Shown: piece after piece, positions 12,294 through 22,444 of the stretch
Position numbering within the stretch: position 1 is the first letter of the stretch
Layout of the letters: every line of letters begins with the position of its first letter
Assembly: GCA_036946405.1 (NCBI GenBank)
Contig: JAQIJC010000001.1
Location: 2,803,501-2,867,500, forward strand
From: Sphingomonas phyllosphaerae
GTDB taxonomy: Bacteria > Pseudomonadota > Alphaproteobacteria > Sphingomonadales > Sphingomonadaceae
DNA length: 64,000 bases
Direction: 5' to 3'
Translations under genes and position numbers: made by a program
Notes under the pieces: generated by a model
What the model was told of the DNA's origin: nothing
Databases searched by the model: none
Seen by the model: the letters and a program-made list of their open reading frames with translations, nothing else

Positions 12294-14561
12294 CTAGGCC
12301 AGTTCGACGCCCTGCTCCGCCGCCCAGCGCGCCAGCGCGCCACGCACGTCGCGCGGCGGACGCGCGAGCAGCTCCTCCATGAACGCGGTCAGCGCGCCGC
12401 GATCCAGCGAGCGGATCATCGCCTTGACCGGCCCGACCGCCGCGGGGGTGATCGACAATCGCTCGATCCCGATCCCGATCAGCGCCATCGCCTCCAGTGG
12501 CCGCCCGCCCATCTCGCCGCACACCCCGACCGGCACCCCCGCCTGCGCTGCCGGCACCGCGACGCGGCGCAGGAAGCGCAGGATCGAGGTCGAGAGCCAG
12601 TCGTATCGCTCGGCAAGCTTCGGGTTGGCGCGATCCGCCGCAAACAGGAATTGCGTCAGATCGTTGGTGCCGATCGACAGGAAGTCGACCGACGGCAGCA
12701 ACAGGTCGAGTTGATAGGCGAGCGCCGGCACCTCCAGCATCGCGCCGTAACGCACCTCCATGGGCAGCCGCTTGCCGCGCGCGGCGAGGAAATCGCGCTG
12801 CTTCTCGAACAACGCGCGCGCCTCGTCGAACTCCCACGCTTCCGACACCATCGGGAACATCACGTTGAGCGTCCGCCCTGCGGCTGCCTCCAGCAAGGCG
12901 CGCGCCTGCGCCTTCATCAGCCCGTCGCGTTCGAGCGCGAGCCGCAGCGCGCGCCAGCCCATCGCCGGATTCTCTTCGTCCTCGGCATGGATCAGATACG
13001 GCAACGCCTTGTCGCCGCCGATATCGACGGTGCGGAAGATCACCGGGCGCGATCCCGCCGCATCCAGCACCTCGCGATACAGCCGCTGCTGCCGCTCGCG
13101 CTGCGGCAGTGTCGCGGAGACGAGGAACTGGAATTCCGTGCGGAACAGCCCGATCCCGTCCGCCCCCGTCACGTCCAGTGCCGCCACATCGTCGCGCAGC
13201 CCGGCATTGACCATCACGGTCAGGCGATGCCCGTCCTTCGTCTCCGGCGCGACGTCGCGCAGCGCGGCATAGGCGGCCTTGCGCTTCTGGCGCGCCGCCA
13301 GCTTGGCCTCGAACGCCTCCTCCATCACGCCGGTCGGACGCACGGTCAGCGTCCCCTCGTTGACGTCGAGCAGCAGCAGGTCGCCCTCGGCGATCAGCCG
13401 CCGCACGTCGCGGACCCGCCCGAGCACCGGCACCCCCATCGCACGCGCGACGATCGTGACGTGCGCGGTCAGCGATCCTTCCTCCAGCACGACGCCCTTC
13501 AACCGGCGACGATCGTATTCCAGCAGCTCGGCCGGCCCGAGATTGCGCGCGATCAGGATCGTGTCCTGCCGCAATCCCATCTGCGCCGCCGTTCCCATCT
13601 GCCCGGAGACGATGCGGAGCAGGCGGTTCGACAGGTCCTCCAGATCGTGCATCCGGTCGGCGAGCAACGGGTCGTCGATCTCGCGCATCCGCTGTCGCGT
13701 GCGCTGCTGGACGCGCTCGATCGCGGCCTCGGCGGTCAGCCCGCTGTCGATCGCCTCGTTGATGCGCCGCGCCCAGCCTTCGTCATAGGCGAACATCTTG
13801 TAGGTGGCGATCACCTCCTGATGCTCGTCGCCAACGCCGAATTCCGCCTCGCGCGCGATCCGGTCGATCTGCTCGCGCATCTTGTCGAACGCGGCATAGA
13901 CGCGGTGACGCTCGGCTTCCGTGTCCTCGGCGACGGTATGCTCGATGTGTATCCGCGGCTGGTGGAACACCGCGCAGCCCACCGCCATGCCGTCGACCAG
14001 CTTCTGCCCGGTGATCCGCGTCGGCGCCGTCGACTGCGGTCGGTCGCGCGGCCCGGCCTGATCGATCAGCCCAGCATTGGCGATCAACTCGCTCAGCACC
14101 ATCGCCACCGTCTGCAACGCCTCGATCTCGACATCTTCGTAACGGCGCGGATCGGCGTGCTGCACCGCCAGCACCCCCACCGAACGCTCGCGCCGGATGA
14201 TCGGCACGCCCGCGAAGCTGTGATAGCGATCCTCACCGGTCTCGGGCTTGTACGCGAAGTCGGGATGGCTCGCGGCCTCGTCGAGGTTGAGCACCTCATT
14301 GTGCTGCGCGATCGTGCCGACCAGCCCCTCCCCCATCGCCAGCTTGGTGACGTGCACCGCGGCGGGATCGAGCCCGCGGGTCGCGAACAGCTCCAGCACG
14401 CCCTCGCGCAGCAGGTAGATCGAGCACACCTCGCTATCCAGCGCCTCGCCGATGATCTCGACGACCGAATTCAGCTTGGCCTGCGCGTTCGAGCGCGCAG
14501 CCATCACGTCGTGAAGATTGACGAGGATTTCGCGGGCGGAGCGGGCGGCAGACACGGGCAT
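12294..14561 (-). CDS. ptsP: Phosphoenolpyruvate-protein phosphotransferase PtsP (nitrogen PTS enzyme I)
   Basis: First enzyme of the nitrogen-related phosphotransfer chain (PtsP to NPr to EIIA-Ntr). The 755 residues comprise an N-terminal GAF domain (to about 150), the phosphohistidine domain with LTAHVTIVARAMG, and the PEP-binding TIM barrel with DGIGLFRTEFQFL and GDKALPYL. The ATG at 14561 starts the GAF domain cleanly; the frame extends upstream to 14912 but overlaps the divergent TM2 gene. ptsN and the NPr gene are not in the window. Confidence 0.92.
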   Translation of the reverse strand: MPVSAARSAREILVNLHDVMAARSNAQAKLNSVVEIIGEALDSEVCSIYLLREGVLELFATRGLDPAAVHVTKLAMGEGLVGTIAQHNEVLNLDEAASHPDFAYKPETGEDRYHSFAGVPIIRRERSVGVLAVQHADPRRYEDVEIEALQTVAMVLSELIANAGLIDQAGPRDRPQSTAPTRITGQKLVDGMAVGCAVFHQPRIHIEHTVAEDTEAERHRVYAAFDKMREQIDRIAREAEFGVGDEHQEVIATYKMFAYDEGWARRINEAIDSGLTAEAAIERVQQRTRQRMREIDDPLLADRMHDLEDLSNRLLRIVSGQMGTAAQMGLRQDTILIARNLGPAELLEYDRRRLKGVVLEEGSLTAHVTIVARAMGVPVLGRVRDVRRLIAEGDLLLLDVNEGTLTVRPTGVMEEAFEAKLAARQKRKAAYAALRDVAPETKDGHRLTVMVNAGLRDDVAALDVTGADGIGLFRTEFQFLVSATLPQRERQQRLYREVLDAAGSRPVIFRTVDIGGDKALPYLIHAEDEENPAMGWRALRLALERDGLMKAQARALLEAAAGRTLNVMFPMVSEAWEFDEARALFEKQRDFLAARGKRLPMEVRYGAMLEVPALAYQLDLLLPSVDFLSIGTNDLTQFLFAADRANPKLAERYDWLSTSILRFLRRVAVPAAQAGVPVGVCGEMGGRPLEAMALIGIGIERLSITPAAVGPVKAMIRSLDRGALTAFMEELLARPPRDVRGALARWAAEQGVELA

Positions 14562-14693
14562 GGCGGAGTGGCTACCAGACCTGTGGCTTGGGTGCCACGC
14601 AGCAAAATATTTTTTGTCCGTGTCCCGGCGCGCGGCTCCTTGCCAAATGCGCAGTGCGATGTTGAGACGGGTTACAGGGATAAGGGGAAGGCG

Positions 14694-15137
14694 ATGCGGG
14701 GGCAGGTTCTGGGCGTCGATGCGCGCAGTGGACACGGACTGGTGGCCGGCGACGACGGCCAGCGCTACACCTTCCTGCCTGAGGATTGGGCGCAGCGCGG
14801 CGAGCCCGCGATCGGCCAGTCGGTCGATTTCGAAACCTCGGGCAGCCGCGCGCTCAACATCTTTCCGCTGGCCGCCGCGCCGGCCCCGGTCGCCGCCAGC
14901 GCGGTCCCGCACAATGATCGCAACAAATATGTCGCGGCGGCGCTAGCCTTCCTGCTCGGCACGCTCGGCATCCACCGCTTCTATCTCGGGCGCACCGCCT
15001 CGGCGATCGTGATGCTGGTGCTGACGCTCACGCTTTTCGGGCTGGTCGTCACGGGAATCTGGGCGCTGGTCGACACCGTCCGCTATCTCATCATGTCCGA
15101 CCGCGAATTCGCCGCCCGCTACCCGCGCCACCCCTAA
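14694..15137 (+). CDS. TM2-domain protein with cold-shock-like N-terminus
   Basis: A 147-residue membrane protein. Residues 1-55 (GQVLGVDARSGHGLVAGDDG) resemble a cold-shock/OB-like fold. Residues from about 80 form a TM2 domain: AAALAFLLGTLGIHRFYLGR, a charged turn, and a second hydrophobic segment with GIWALVDTVRYL. It has a good Shine-Dalgarno (AAGGGGAAGG). It is divergent from ptsP. The function of such fusions is not established. Confidence 0.8.
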   Translation: MRGQVLGVDARSGHGLVAGDDGQRYTFLPEDWAQRGEPAIGQSVDFETSGSRALNIFPLAAAPAPVAASAVPHNDRNKYVAAALAFLLGTLGIHRFYLGRTASAIVMLVLTLTLFGLVVTGIWALVDTVRYLIMSDREFAARYPRHP

Positions 15138-15146
15138 GTCAGGCAT

Positions 15147-15222
15147 AACTCAGGCCCCTCCCCGTAGGAGTGCCGGGTTAGGCTGAGCACCTGACCGACC
15201 CGGCTCTGAGTTGGGGTGGGGC
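15147..15222. repeat. GC-rich intergenic stem-loop
   Basis: GGCCCCTCCCC near the left pairs with GGGGTGGGGC on the right, with an inner CCGGGT/ACCCGG pair. It probably acts as a terminator or is another dispersed repeat. No U-run follows. Confidence 0.45.
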
Positions 15223-15280
15223 TTGTTCGCGAACGGTCGGTCTGCCCTTAGATCAGGAGGACGTTGGGTCGACCCTCGGT

Positions 15281-15357
15281 CGTCATTGCGAGCGTAGCGA
15301 AGCAATCCAGAGCCGGATCAGGACGCCCTGGATTGCTTCGCTACGCTCGCAATGACG
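15281..15357. repeat. Perfect 30-bp inverted repeat
   Basis: The 30 bases starting CGTCATTGCGAGCGTAGCG at 15281 are exactly complementary to the 30 bases ending at 15357, with a 17-base loop. One arm recurs at 7222-7249. It lies between the 3' ends of convergent genes, so it may also end transcription. It has no coding capacity. Confidence 0.8.
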
Positions 15358-15387
15358 CCTCCGGTTCGACATGACATCAATCCGCCT

Positions 15388-16410
15388 CTAGTCGAACAGT
15401 CCGTCCTGCGATCCTGCGGGCGGGTTGAGCCCGAGATGCTTCCACCCGCCCGCGTTCAGAACGCGCCCACGCGCGGTGCGCGCGACCAGTCCGAGCTGGA
15501 TAAGATACGGCTCGATGACTTCCTCGATCGTATCGCGCGGCTCGCTGAGCCCCGCGGCGAGCGTCTCCACGCCGACCGGGCCACCGCGATAGATGTCCGC
15601 GATCATCGTCAGATAGCGGCGGTCCATCGCGTCGAGCCCCAGCGAATCGACCTCTAGCCGGTTGAGCGCGCGATCCGCGACCATCGCATCGACCACCGCC
15701 GCACCCGCGACATTGGCGAAATCGCGCACGCGGCGCAGCAATCGCCCGGCGATCCGCGGCGTCCCGCGCGCCCGCCGCGCGATCTCCATCGCCCCGTCCC
15801 GCGCGATGCCGAGATCGAGCAACTGCGCCGCACGCGACACCACCCGCTCCAGTTCCTCGACGGTATAGAATTGCAGCCGCACCGGAATGCCGAAGCGATC
15901 GCGCAACGGCGTCGTCAGCAATCCCTGTCGCGTCGTCGCGCCGACCAGCGTGAAGCGCGGCAGGTCGATCCGCACGCTGCGCGCCGACGGTCCCTCACCG
16001 ATCATCAGGTCGAGCGCGCGATCCTCCATCGCCGGGTACAGCACCTCCTCGACCGCTGGTTGCAGCCGGTGGATTTCGTCGATGAACAGCACGTCGCCAT
16101 CCTCGAGATTGGTCAACAGCGCGGCAAGATCGCCCGACTTGGCGATCACCGGACCGGAGGTCGCGCGAAAGCCGACGCCCAGCTCGCGCGCGACGATCTG
16201 CGCCAGCGTCGTCTTGCCGAGCCCCGGCGGGCCGAAGAACAACACATGGTCGAGCGCGTCGCCGCGTCCCTTCGCCGCCTCGATGAACACACGGAGATTT
16301 TCGCGGGCGGCCTTCTGCCCGACGAAATCGTCCAGCGTCTTGGGGCGCAGCGCTGCATCGACATCCTCGACGCGGCGCGCGGGCGAGATCAGGCGGTCGT
16401 CATCGGTCAC
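15388..16410 (-). CDS. ruvB: Holliday junction branch-migration ATPase RuvB
   Basis: Hexameric AAA+ motor that drives branch migration with RuvA. The 340 residues show [12 protein letters not shown], Walker A GPPGLGKT (60-67), Walker B in [10 protein letters not shown], sensor [19 protein letters not shown] and the C-terminal winged helix. ruvA and ruvC do not precede it within the window, so it may be separated or at the end of an operon whose start is not adjacent. Confidence 0.96.
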   Translation of the reverse strand: MTDDDRLISPARRVEDVDAALRPKTLDDFVGQKAARENLRVFIEAAKGRGDALDHVLFFGPPGLGKTTLAQIVARELGVGFRATSGPVIAKSGDLAALLTNLEDGDVLFIDEIHRLQPAVEEVLYPAMEDRALDLMIGEGPSARSVRIDLPRFTLVGATTRQGLLTTPLRDRFGIPVRLQFYTVEELERVVSRAAQLLDLGIARDGAMEIARRARGTPRIAGRLLRRVRDFANVAGAAVVDAMVADRALNRLEVDSLGLDAMDRRYLTMIADIYRGGPVGVETLAAGLSEPRDTIEEVIEPYLIQLGLVARTARGRVLNAGGWKHLGLNPPAGSQDGLFD

Positions 16411-16472
16411 GCTTCGTTCCGTAGCGAAGCGCGCGCGCGGGGCAAGTCCTGCCGGGCGCCCCGGATGCCCGG

Positions 16473-16760
16473 CTATCCGAGCCGGTCGACGATCTGACCC
16501 GTCTGCCCGGCCGGCGGACCGCCGCCATAGGTCACCGCGCCAGCGGCCATGCCCGCCTTCAGCTTTTCCATGACACGGTCGAACTGGTCGAGCTGCTCGC
16601 TGGCGGTGCGGATCAGGCTGCCCGTGGAGGTCGACCCCGGCTCCTTCGCCGCGACCGGAACCACCGCCGTAGCCGGAGTCGCAGGTGCTGCCGCCGGACG
16701 CGCGATCGGAAGCGACCGAATGGTCGAACCGGCACCGGCAAGGGGAGACAGGCTGGTCAC
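16473..16760 (-). CDS. Hypothetical small protein, 95 aa
   Basis: From a GTG at 16760, with AAGGAAG well placed upstream, the frame gives 95 residues. They are Ala/Pro-rich to about residue 50, then an amphipathic helix ([19 protein letters not shown]) and a Gly-rich tail. No signal peptide or known domain was recognised. An earlier ATG at 16847 is possible but lacks a good ribosome-binding site. Function unknown. Confidence 0.5.
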   Translation of the reverse strand: MTSLSPLAGAGSTIRSLPIARPAAAPATPATAVVPVAAKEPGSTSTGSLIRTASEQLDQFDRVMEKLKAGMAAGAVTYGGGPPAGQTGQIVDRLG

Positions 16761-16878
16761 GTGCAACTTCCTTCGACCGCGTCGCGATGACGACGGATCA
16801 CCCGACGTACACGGCTGATCGTTACCCAAAGATTTAACCGCCGACACAATTCGCGCGTCCGGCGTTTTTTTCGGGGGC

Positions 16879-17526
16879 TCAGCGCGTCGCGTTGTAGCGC
16901 AACTGATCCTGCGTCAGCTGGAACCCGACCAGCGCCTCGAACGACGCCGAGGCGACGGCCGAGCGCACCTTCGGATCGGCGAGCGGGTCGACCGCCGCAT
17001 CCTCGTCGCCCGCCTTGCGACGACGCGTCAGCCGGTCGCGCACTTCCTGCGGCAGCGTCGCGGCGCTGCGCGCGACCGCGCTGCTCGCCTCGGCGCTGGT
17101 GGTGGCAACCCCCTGCCCCGCGTCGAAGTGCAGCCCGACCTGCGACACGCGCTTGGCGACCACCTGGCTGCCGCCGCGCGTGACGACGATGAAATAGGGC
17201 AAGGTCACGTCGCGCGCGCCATCGGTGCGGGTGCGGCGCGCGCGCACGTCGAAGGTGACGCGAGTCGTCACGTCCGCGCCCTGATCGTCGCAGGTCGAGC
17301 GCACGTTGCTGATCGTCGCGACCACGTCGATCGCGCTGGCGGCGCGGCTGTTCGACGGATCGAACAGCGTCACGTCGCCGGTGCCGGCGGGCACGCCGAC
17401 CGTCGGGCACGCGCTGCGGACGGCGGTGATGCCGGCGCCCCCGCCGGAGACATCGATCTCCCCGCTCTTCGCGCATCCACCCACGAGCAGGAGGATCAGC
17501 GGAGCGGCGATATGGCGAGCGTTCAC
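16879..17526 (-). CDS. Hypothetical lipoprotein
   Basis: About 215 residues from a GTG at 17526, with a short signal peptide and a lipobox LVGGC near residue 17. The rest is beta-rich (for example DVVATISNVRSTCDDQG and TRVTFDVRARR) and ends in a charged helical stretch. It is probably an envelope lipoprotein; no family was recognised. A second GTG two codons upstream is equally possible. It is divergent from ispH. Confidence 0.65.
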   Translation of the reverse strand: MNARHIAAPLILLLVGGCAKSGEIDVSGGGAGITAVRSACPTVGVPAGTGDVTLFDPSNSRAASAIDVVATISNVRSTCDDQGADVTTRVTFDVRARRTRTDGARDVTLPYFIVVTRGGSQVVAKRVSQVGLHFDAGQGVATTSAEASSAVARSAATLPQEVRDRLTRRRKAGDEDAAVDPLADPKVRSAVASASFEALVGFQLTQDQLRYNATR

Positions 17527-17640
17527 AAACACAATCCCGGGCAGAGGGCACAGATGAGACGGCGCCGCGAAACGGCCCCGGGTCGCCGCCAGCATAGGAA
17601 CCGTCTATCGCCGGAGCAAGCATTCGCGTAGAGCCGCCGC

Positions 17641-18618
17641 ATGGCCGATCCCGTCACCGACCCCGCCGCCACGCCCCGCCGCCCGCTGGAATTGCTGATC
17701 GCCGCACCGCGCGGCTTCTGCGCCGGCGTCGATCGCGCGATCCGCATCGTCGAGCTGGCGATCGAGAAGCACGGCGCGCCGGTCTATGTCCGGCACGAGA
17801 TCGTCCACAACAAGTTCGTCGTCGATTCGCTCAAGGAGAAGGGCGCGGTGTTCGTCGAGGAACTGACCGAGGTGCCCGATGGCGCACCGGTCGTGTTCTC
17901 CGCGCACGGCGTCCCCAAGTCGGTCCCCGCCGAGGCGCAGAACCGCGGGCTCGACTATCTCGACGCCACCTGCCCACTCGTCTCCAAGGTCCATCGCCAG
18001 GCCGAACGGCTGGTCGAGGCGGGGCGGCACATCCTCTTCATCGGCCACGCCGGTCATCCGGAGGTGATCGGCACCTTCGGGCAGGTGCCCGCCGGCGCGA
18101 TGTCGCTGGTCGAGACGGTCGAGGACGTCGACACCCTGGTCGTCCCCGATCCGCAGAACCTGTCGTTCCTGACGCAGACGACGCTGTCGGTCGACGATAC
18201 CGCCGCGATCGTCGCCGCGATCCACCGCCGCTTCCCTGCCATCCAGGCGCCGCGTGGCGAGGACATCTGCTATGCCACCTCGAACCGGCAGGCGGCGGTC
18301 AAGGCGATCGCCGATGCGTGTGATGCGGTGCTGGTGATCGGCGCGCCCAATTCGTCGAACTCGCTGCGGCTGGTCGAGGTCGCGGAGCGGCAGGGCATCC
18401 GCGCCGCGTTGATTCAGCGCGCCGCCGATCTCGACTGGGCGTTCCTCGAAGGCGTCGGCACGCTGGGGATCACGGCCGGGGCCTCCGCCCCCGAATTGCT
18501 GGTGCGCGAGCTGGTCGACCGGCTCGCGACTCGCTTCGACGTGACCGAGCGCGAGGAGGAGACGACACGCGAGACGATCGCGTTCAAGCTGCCGCGCGGG
18601 CTCGACGCCGCCGCCTGA
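17641..18618 (+). CDS. ispH: 4-hydroxy-3-methylbut-2-enyl diphosphate reductase
   Basis: Last step of the MEP isoprenoid pathway, converting HMBPP to IPP and DMAPP with a 4Fe-4S cluster. The three cluster cysteines are in [12 protein letters not shown] (Cys27), [12 protein letters not shown] (Cys111) and [11 protein letters not shown] (Cys210). The length of 325 residues is normal. It is 10 bases ahead of thrB, and with rnhA forms a three-gene operon. Confidence 0.97.
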   Translation: MADPVTDPAATPRRPLELLIAAPRGFCAGVDRAIRIVELAIEKHGAPVYVRHEIVHNKFVVDSLKEKGAVFVEELTEVPDGAPVVFSAHGVPKSVPAEAQNRGLDYLDATCPLVSKVHRQAERLVEAGRHILFIGHAGHPEVIGTFGQVPAGAMSLVETVEDVDTLVVPDPQNLSFLTQTTLSVDDTAAIVAAIHRRFPAIQAPRGEDICYATSNRQAAVKAIADACDAVLVIGAPNSSNSLRLVEVAERQGIRAALIQRAADLDWAFLEGVGTLGITAGASAPELLVRELVDRLATRFDVTEREEETTRETIAFKLPRGLDAAA

Positions 18619-18628
18619 CGCACGCACC

Positions 18629-19582
18629 ATGGCCGTCTACACGCACGTCTCCGCCGAGGCGCTCGCCGCTTTTCTCCGCCGCTACGATGTCGGCGAGCTG
18701 GTCTCCGTCAAGGGCATCGCCGAGGGGGTGGAGAATTCCAACTACCTCGTCGACACCACGGCGTCGCGCTTCATCCTGACGCTCTACGAAAAGCGCGTCG
18801 CGGCGGACGATCTGCCGTTCTTCATGGCGTTGCTCGACCATCTCGCCGCGCGCGGGCTGGCAGTGCCGCCGGCGATCCCCGATCGCGACGGCGCGGTCAT
18901 CCAGACGCTGGAGGGCCGCCCGGCGTGCCTGATCCGCTTCCTGACCGGCGTCTCGGTGTCGCACCCGACCCCCGCACAGGCGCAGGCGGCCGCGACCGCG
19001 ATGGGCGATATGCACGCCGCGCTCGCCGACTTCCGCCAGACGCGCGTCAACTCGATGGGCATCGCGACCTGGCGACCGCTGCTCGAGAAATGCGGGCGCG
19101 ATCTCGACACGATCCAGCCCGGCCTGTTCGACCGCGTGGATACCGCGCTCGCATCGCTCGAGCAGTCGTGGCCGCTCGGGCTGCCGGTCAGCGCGATCCA
19201 CGCCGATCTGTTCCCCGATAACGTGCTGATGCACGGCGACGCCGTCACCGGGCTGATCGACTTCTATTTCGCCTGCACCGACGTCCGCGCCTATGATCTC
19301 GCGGTAATGCACTCGGCATGGACGTTCGATGCGCGCGGGGAGCATCCCGATGCCGCGGTCGGCGCGGCGCTGCTGGCCGGCTACACCGCCGCCTTCGGGC
19401 TCAGCGATGCGGAGCGCACCGCTCTGCCGCTGCTCGCGCGCGGTGCGTGCATCCGCTTCCTGCTCAGCCGCGCGTGGGACTGGCTCCACACCCCCGCCGA
19501 CGCGCTGGTGATGCGCAAGGACCCGCTCGCCTATCTGCGCCGCCTCGACTGGTATGAAGCGCATCCAGAGGCGTTCGCATGA
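18629..19582 (+). CDS. thrB: Homoserine kinase (ThrB type II)
   Basis: Phosphorylates homoserine in threonine biosynthesis. The 317 residues belong to the aminoglycoside-phosphotransferase/choline-kinase fold used by alphaproteobacterial ThrB, not the GHMP-kinase form. Seen are [13 protein letters not shown] near the N-terminus and the catalytic loop [12 protein letters not shown] followed by GLIDFYFAC. Its stop overlaps the rnhA start (ATGA), so the two are translationally coupled. Confidence 0.93.
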   Translation: MAVYTHVSAEALAAFLRRYDVGELVSVKGIAEGVENSNYLVDTTASRFILTLYEKRVAADDLPFFMALLDHLAARGLAVPPAIPDRDGAVIQTLEGRPACLIRFLTGVSVSHPTPAQAQAAATAMGDMHAALADFRQTRVNSMGIATWRPLLEKCGRDLDTIQPGLFDRVDTALASLEQSWPLGLPVSAIHADLFPDNVLMHGDAVTGLIDFYFACTDVRAYDLAVMHSAWTFDARGEHPDAAVGAALLAGYTAAFGLSDAERTALPLLARGACIRFLLSRAWDWLHTPADALVMRKDPLAYLRRLDWYEAHPEAFA

Positions 19583-20040
19583 CCGAGCTGACGCAGGTCG
19601 AGCTGTTCACCGACGGCGCGTGCAAGGGCAATCCCGGCCCCGGTGGCTGGGGCGCGGTGATCCGCGCCGGCAAGCACGAGAAGGAGCTGGCCGGCGGCGA
19701 GCCGCTCACCACCAACAACCGCATGGAGCTGACCGCCGCAATTCGGGGGCTCAACGCACTGACCCGCCCGTGCCGCGTGACGCTGTCGACCGACAGCCGC
19801 TATGTCATGGACGGGCTGACCAAATGGATCCACGGCTGGCAGAAGAACGGCTGGAAGACCGCCGACAAGAAACCGGTCAAGAACGCCGATCTCTGGCAGG
19901 CACTGATCGAGGCAGCCAAGCCGCACCGGGTCGAGTGGAAATGGGTCAAGGGTCACGCCGGCCATCCCGAAAACGAACGCGCCGACCGGCTGGCGAGCGA
20001 CGCGGCGGTCGAGGCCGGGCGGACGAAAGCGACGGTCTAA
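19579..20040 (+). CDS. rnhA: Ribonuclease HI
   Basis: Degrades the RNA strand of RNA-DNA hybrids. The 153 residues contain the catalytic acidic set: Asp12 in [17 protein letters not shown], Glu50 in [10 protein letters not shown], Asp72 in STDSRYV and the Asp in NERADRLA. The start overlaps the thrB stop. Confidence 0.96.
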   Translation: MTELTQVELFTDGACKGNPGPGGWGAVIRAGKHEKELAGGEPLTTNNRMELTAAIRGLNALTRPCRVTLSTDSRYVMDGLTKWIHGWQKNGWKTADKKPVKNADLWQALIEAAKPHRVEWKWVKGHAGHPENERADRLASDAAVEAGRTKATV

Positions 20041-20054
20041 CACCCCCCTCCCCC

Positions 20055-20121
20055 CGTTCGCCCTGAGCTTGTCGAATGGCGTGTTGCAGGGCCCGTGCTT
20101 CGACAAGCTCAGCACGAACGG
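20055..20121. repeat. Inverted repeat, CGTTCGCCCTGAGCTTGTCG family
   Basis: CGTTCGCCCTGAGCTTGTCG on the left is mirrored by CGACAAGCTCAGCACGAACG on the right around a 25-base centre. A closely similar copy lies at 28055-28122. Confidence 0.75.
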
Positions 20122-20137
20122 TGTTTAAAAAGACGAT

Positions 20138-21466
20138 CTAACCAACCGCCGCTGCCGCCAGTCCCCGCACATCCACCCGCGCCTTCAGCCGCGCCGCGAG
20201 CAACGCCGTCCCGCTCACCTTGCGCTGGACGAACAACGTCTCGACGTGCGGCACATGCCACGTCGCGCGATCTGCGACCAACGCCTTGGCCTCCTCGCGC
20301 ACCACCGGCACGAACGCACGATCGCCGAAGTCGAACGAACCCGGCCGGTTGAGCGCCTCGTCGATCGCCGCGATGATCCGGTCGATCGCGGGCCGATGCG
20401 CGTCCGCCGCTGCCCCGCCGAGAAACCCGACTTCCACGGCGGTTTCGCGGATCGCGTCACGGTCGCGCGCCAGCCCCGCCTCGATTAGCCGCCGATACCC
20501 CGCCGCGGTGTCCGCCGGCACGCGCCGCGCCGCACCGAAGTCGAGCAGCACCACCGCGTCCGTCTCCGGCTGCCATCGGTAATTGGCGAAGTTCGGATCG
20601 GTCTGCATCACCCCGAATTCGAACAATTCGCGCAGCACCAATGTGATGAGCGACGTCATCGCCGCATCGCGCGCGTCCTGCGCCGCCTCCGCGAGCGCCT
20701 CGATCGGCCGCCCCGCGACGAATTCCATCGCCAGCACGCGCTTGGTGGTCAGCGCTTCCTCCAGCGCCGGCACGACATAACGCGCATCACCCCGCAGCCG
20801 CTCGCGATAGGCGCGCAGTTCCGCGCCCTCGCGGACGTAATCGGCCTCCTCGGCAAGTTGCCGCTTGGCCTCCTCCAGCAATGGCCTCAGGTCGAGCGTC
20901 GCGGGCAACAGCCCCGACACGCGCAGCAGCGTCGCGACATTGTCGACATCGGCCTCGATACTGTCGGCGACCCCGGGATATTGCACCTTGATCGCCAGCA
21001 CCCGCCCGTCGGGCAAGGTCGCGCGATGCACCTGCCCGATCGACGCGGCGGCGACCGGCGACGCCTCGAAATGCCGGAAGCGTCGCCGCCAGTCCGCACC
21101 CCATTCCTCGCGCAGCACGCGGTCGAGTTGCTGCGGTGGCATCCGGTACGCCTGATTGCGGAGCTGCGCGAGGATCGTCTGCAACTCGGGCGGCAGCACG
21201 TCGCCCGCGTCCATCGAGATCATCTGCCCCAGCTTCATCGCCGCGCCGCGCAGATGCGACAGCCGGTCGGCGACCCGCGCGGCATTGCCGGGGGTCAGGA
21301 TCAGGTCGCCGACCTTCGGCCGCTCGCCCGCCGCCAGCCGCCGCGCGCCCTCGGCGAGCATCCCGCCCGCGACCCCACCCGCCAGCCGCCCGAACCCGCC
21401 GAGCCGCGCCAGCCGCCCGCTCGGCACCGCGCGGTGGCGGGCCTTGGAAAGATCGTCATCCTGCAT
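20138..21466 (-). CDS. ABC1/UbiB-family atypical kinase
   Basis: A 442-residue member of the UbiB/COQ8 family, proteins that support ubiquinone biosynthesis or lipid homeostasis. The family signature is KLGQMISM near residue 77, followed by the Ala-rich ATP-binding segment ASIGQVHRATLPDGRVLAIKVQYPG (abbreviated: ASIGQVH, then AIKVQYPG) and LLDFGAARRV for the metal site. No C-terminal membrane segment is evident, unlike canonical UbiB. It may be a second paralogue, so no symbol is given. Confidence 0.82.
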   Translation of the reverse strand: MQDDDLSKARHRAVPSGRLARLGGFGRLAGGVAGGMLAEGARRLAAGERPKVGDLILTPGNAARVADRLSHLRGAAMKLGQMISMDAGDVLPPELQTILAQLRNQAYRMPPQQLDRVLREEWGADWRRRFRHFEASPVAAASIGQVHRATLPDGRVLAIKVQYPGVADSIEADVDNVATLLRVSGLLPATLDLRPLLEEAKRQLAEEADYVREGAELRAYRERLRGDARYVVPALEEALTTKRVLAMEFVAGRPIEALAEAAQDARDAAMTSLITLVLRELFEFGVMQTDPNFANYRWQPETDAVVLLDFGAARRVPADTAAGYRRLIEAGLARDRDAIRETAVEVGFLGGAAADAHRPAIDRIIAAIDEALNRPGSFDFGDRAFVPVVREEAKALVADRATWHVPHVETLFVQRKVSGTALLAARLKARVDVRGLAAAAVG

Positions 21467-21509
21467 CGCGGCAGAGCGCGGGAGAACCGCAGGCGGTTCC
21501 GTCCCTACC

Positions 21510-21596
21510 CGTCATCCCGGACTTGATCCGGGATCCCGCTTTTTCTTCTCCGCCAACCAGAAAGAAGCGGGGCCCCGGATCAAGTCCGGGGCGACG
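21510..21596. repeat. Inverted repeat, GTCATCCCGGA family
   Basis: GTCATCCCGGACTTGATCCG at the left is mirrored by CCGGATCAAGTCCGGGGCGA at the right, with AGCGGG-type inner pairing. It belongs to the same family as the element at 7081-7171. Confidence 0.75.
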
Positions 21597-21604
21597 GATC
21601 GAAC

Positions 21605-22444
21605 CTACACCCGCGCCAGCAACCGCCGCGCCTGAACCAGATGCGGCGCATCGATCATCTTGCCGTCGAGCTGCAACACCCCCGCCCCCGGCGCGGCCGC
21701 GAACGCCGCGACCACCGCCCGCGCGTGTGCGACCTGCGCATCGGTCGGCGTAAAGGCCGCGTTGATCGTCGCGACTTGCGCCGGGTGGATCGCCATCATC
21801 CCCGTAAAGCCATCGCGCGCCGCCCGCGCCGCATAGACCGCAAGCCCCGCCTCGTCGCGGAAAGCGGGATAGACGGTCTCGATCGCCGCCACCCCTGCCG
21901 CATGCGCCGCAAATAGCGCCAGCGAGCGCGCTAATTCATAAGGCGCGGTGAACCGCCCGTCTTCCTCACGACTGGTCGCCGCCCCGATCGCCGCGGGCAG
22001 GTCCTCCGCCCCCCACGTCAGCCCGGCGAGCGGCACGCCACACCCGGCATAGCTGCCGAGCTGAAAGATCGCCGCCGGGGTTTCGGTCGCGATCGGCAGG
22101 ATCGGCGCATCGATCCCCACCGCCGCCAGCCGCGCCGCGAGATCGCGCACGCTCGTCGCCCCCTCCGCCTTCGGCAACACCACGGCATCCGGCAATAGCC
22201 CGCCAAGCGCCGCCAGATCCTCGTCCAGCAACGCCGTTCCGAGCGGGTTGACCCGCACGAACACCGCCACGTCACCACGCGCCGTCCGCAACCGCGCCGC
22301 AACCGCACCGCGCGCCGCGGCCTTGGCCGCCGGCGCGACCGCATCCTCCAGATCGAGGATCAACGCGTCCGCCCCGCTCGCCGCGGCCTTGTCGAATCGT
22401 TCGGGCCGGTCCCCCGGCACGAAAAGCAGCGAGCGCAGCCTCAT
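21605..22444 (-). CDS. HpcH/HpaI (CitE-like) beta-hydroxyacyl-CoA lyase
   Basis: A 279-residue TIM-barrel lyase of the CitE/HpcH family. It begins [20 protein letters not shown] and has the metal-binding region [11 protein letters not shown] plus VRVNPLG. In the same gene company, Mycobacterium tuberculosis Rv2498c is a bifunctional lyase for (R)-HMG-CoA and (S)-citramalyl-CoA. The same role here is inferred: making acetyl-CoA and acetoacetate as the last step of leucine breakdown. The start (ATG at 22444) overlaps the MaoC stop by four bases. No classical HMG-CoA lyase is in the operon. Confidence 0.8.
   Translation of the reverse strand: MRLRSLLFVPGDRPERFDKAAASGADALILDLEDAVAPAAKAAARGAVAARLRTARGDVAVFVRVNPLGTALLDEDLAALGGLLPDAVVLPKAEGATSVRDLAARLAAVGIDAPILPIATETPAAIFQLGSYAGCGVPLAGLTWGAEDLPAAIGAATSREEDGRFTAPYELARSLALFAAHAAGVAAIETVYPAFRDEAGLAVYAARAARDGFTGMMAIHPAQVATINAAFTPTDAQVAHARAVVAAFAAAPGAGVLQLDGKMIDAPHLVQARRLLARV

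Noticed and set aside
11991..15137. A 1048-codon plus-strand open frame
   Set aside because: Only its last 147 codons (from 14694) look like a real protein, the TM2 gene. The rest is the antisense of ptsP and the RodZ-like gene, with Arg/Asp/His-rich shadow composition.
16839..16871. Plus-strand terminator-like hairpin with seven T residues
   Set aside because: CGCCG/CGGCG followed by a T-run fits an intrinsic terminator, but no plus-strand gene lies upstream. The stem is short and the loop long, so it was not listed as a feature.
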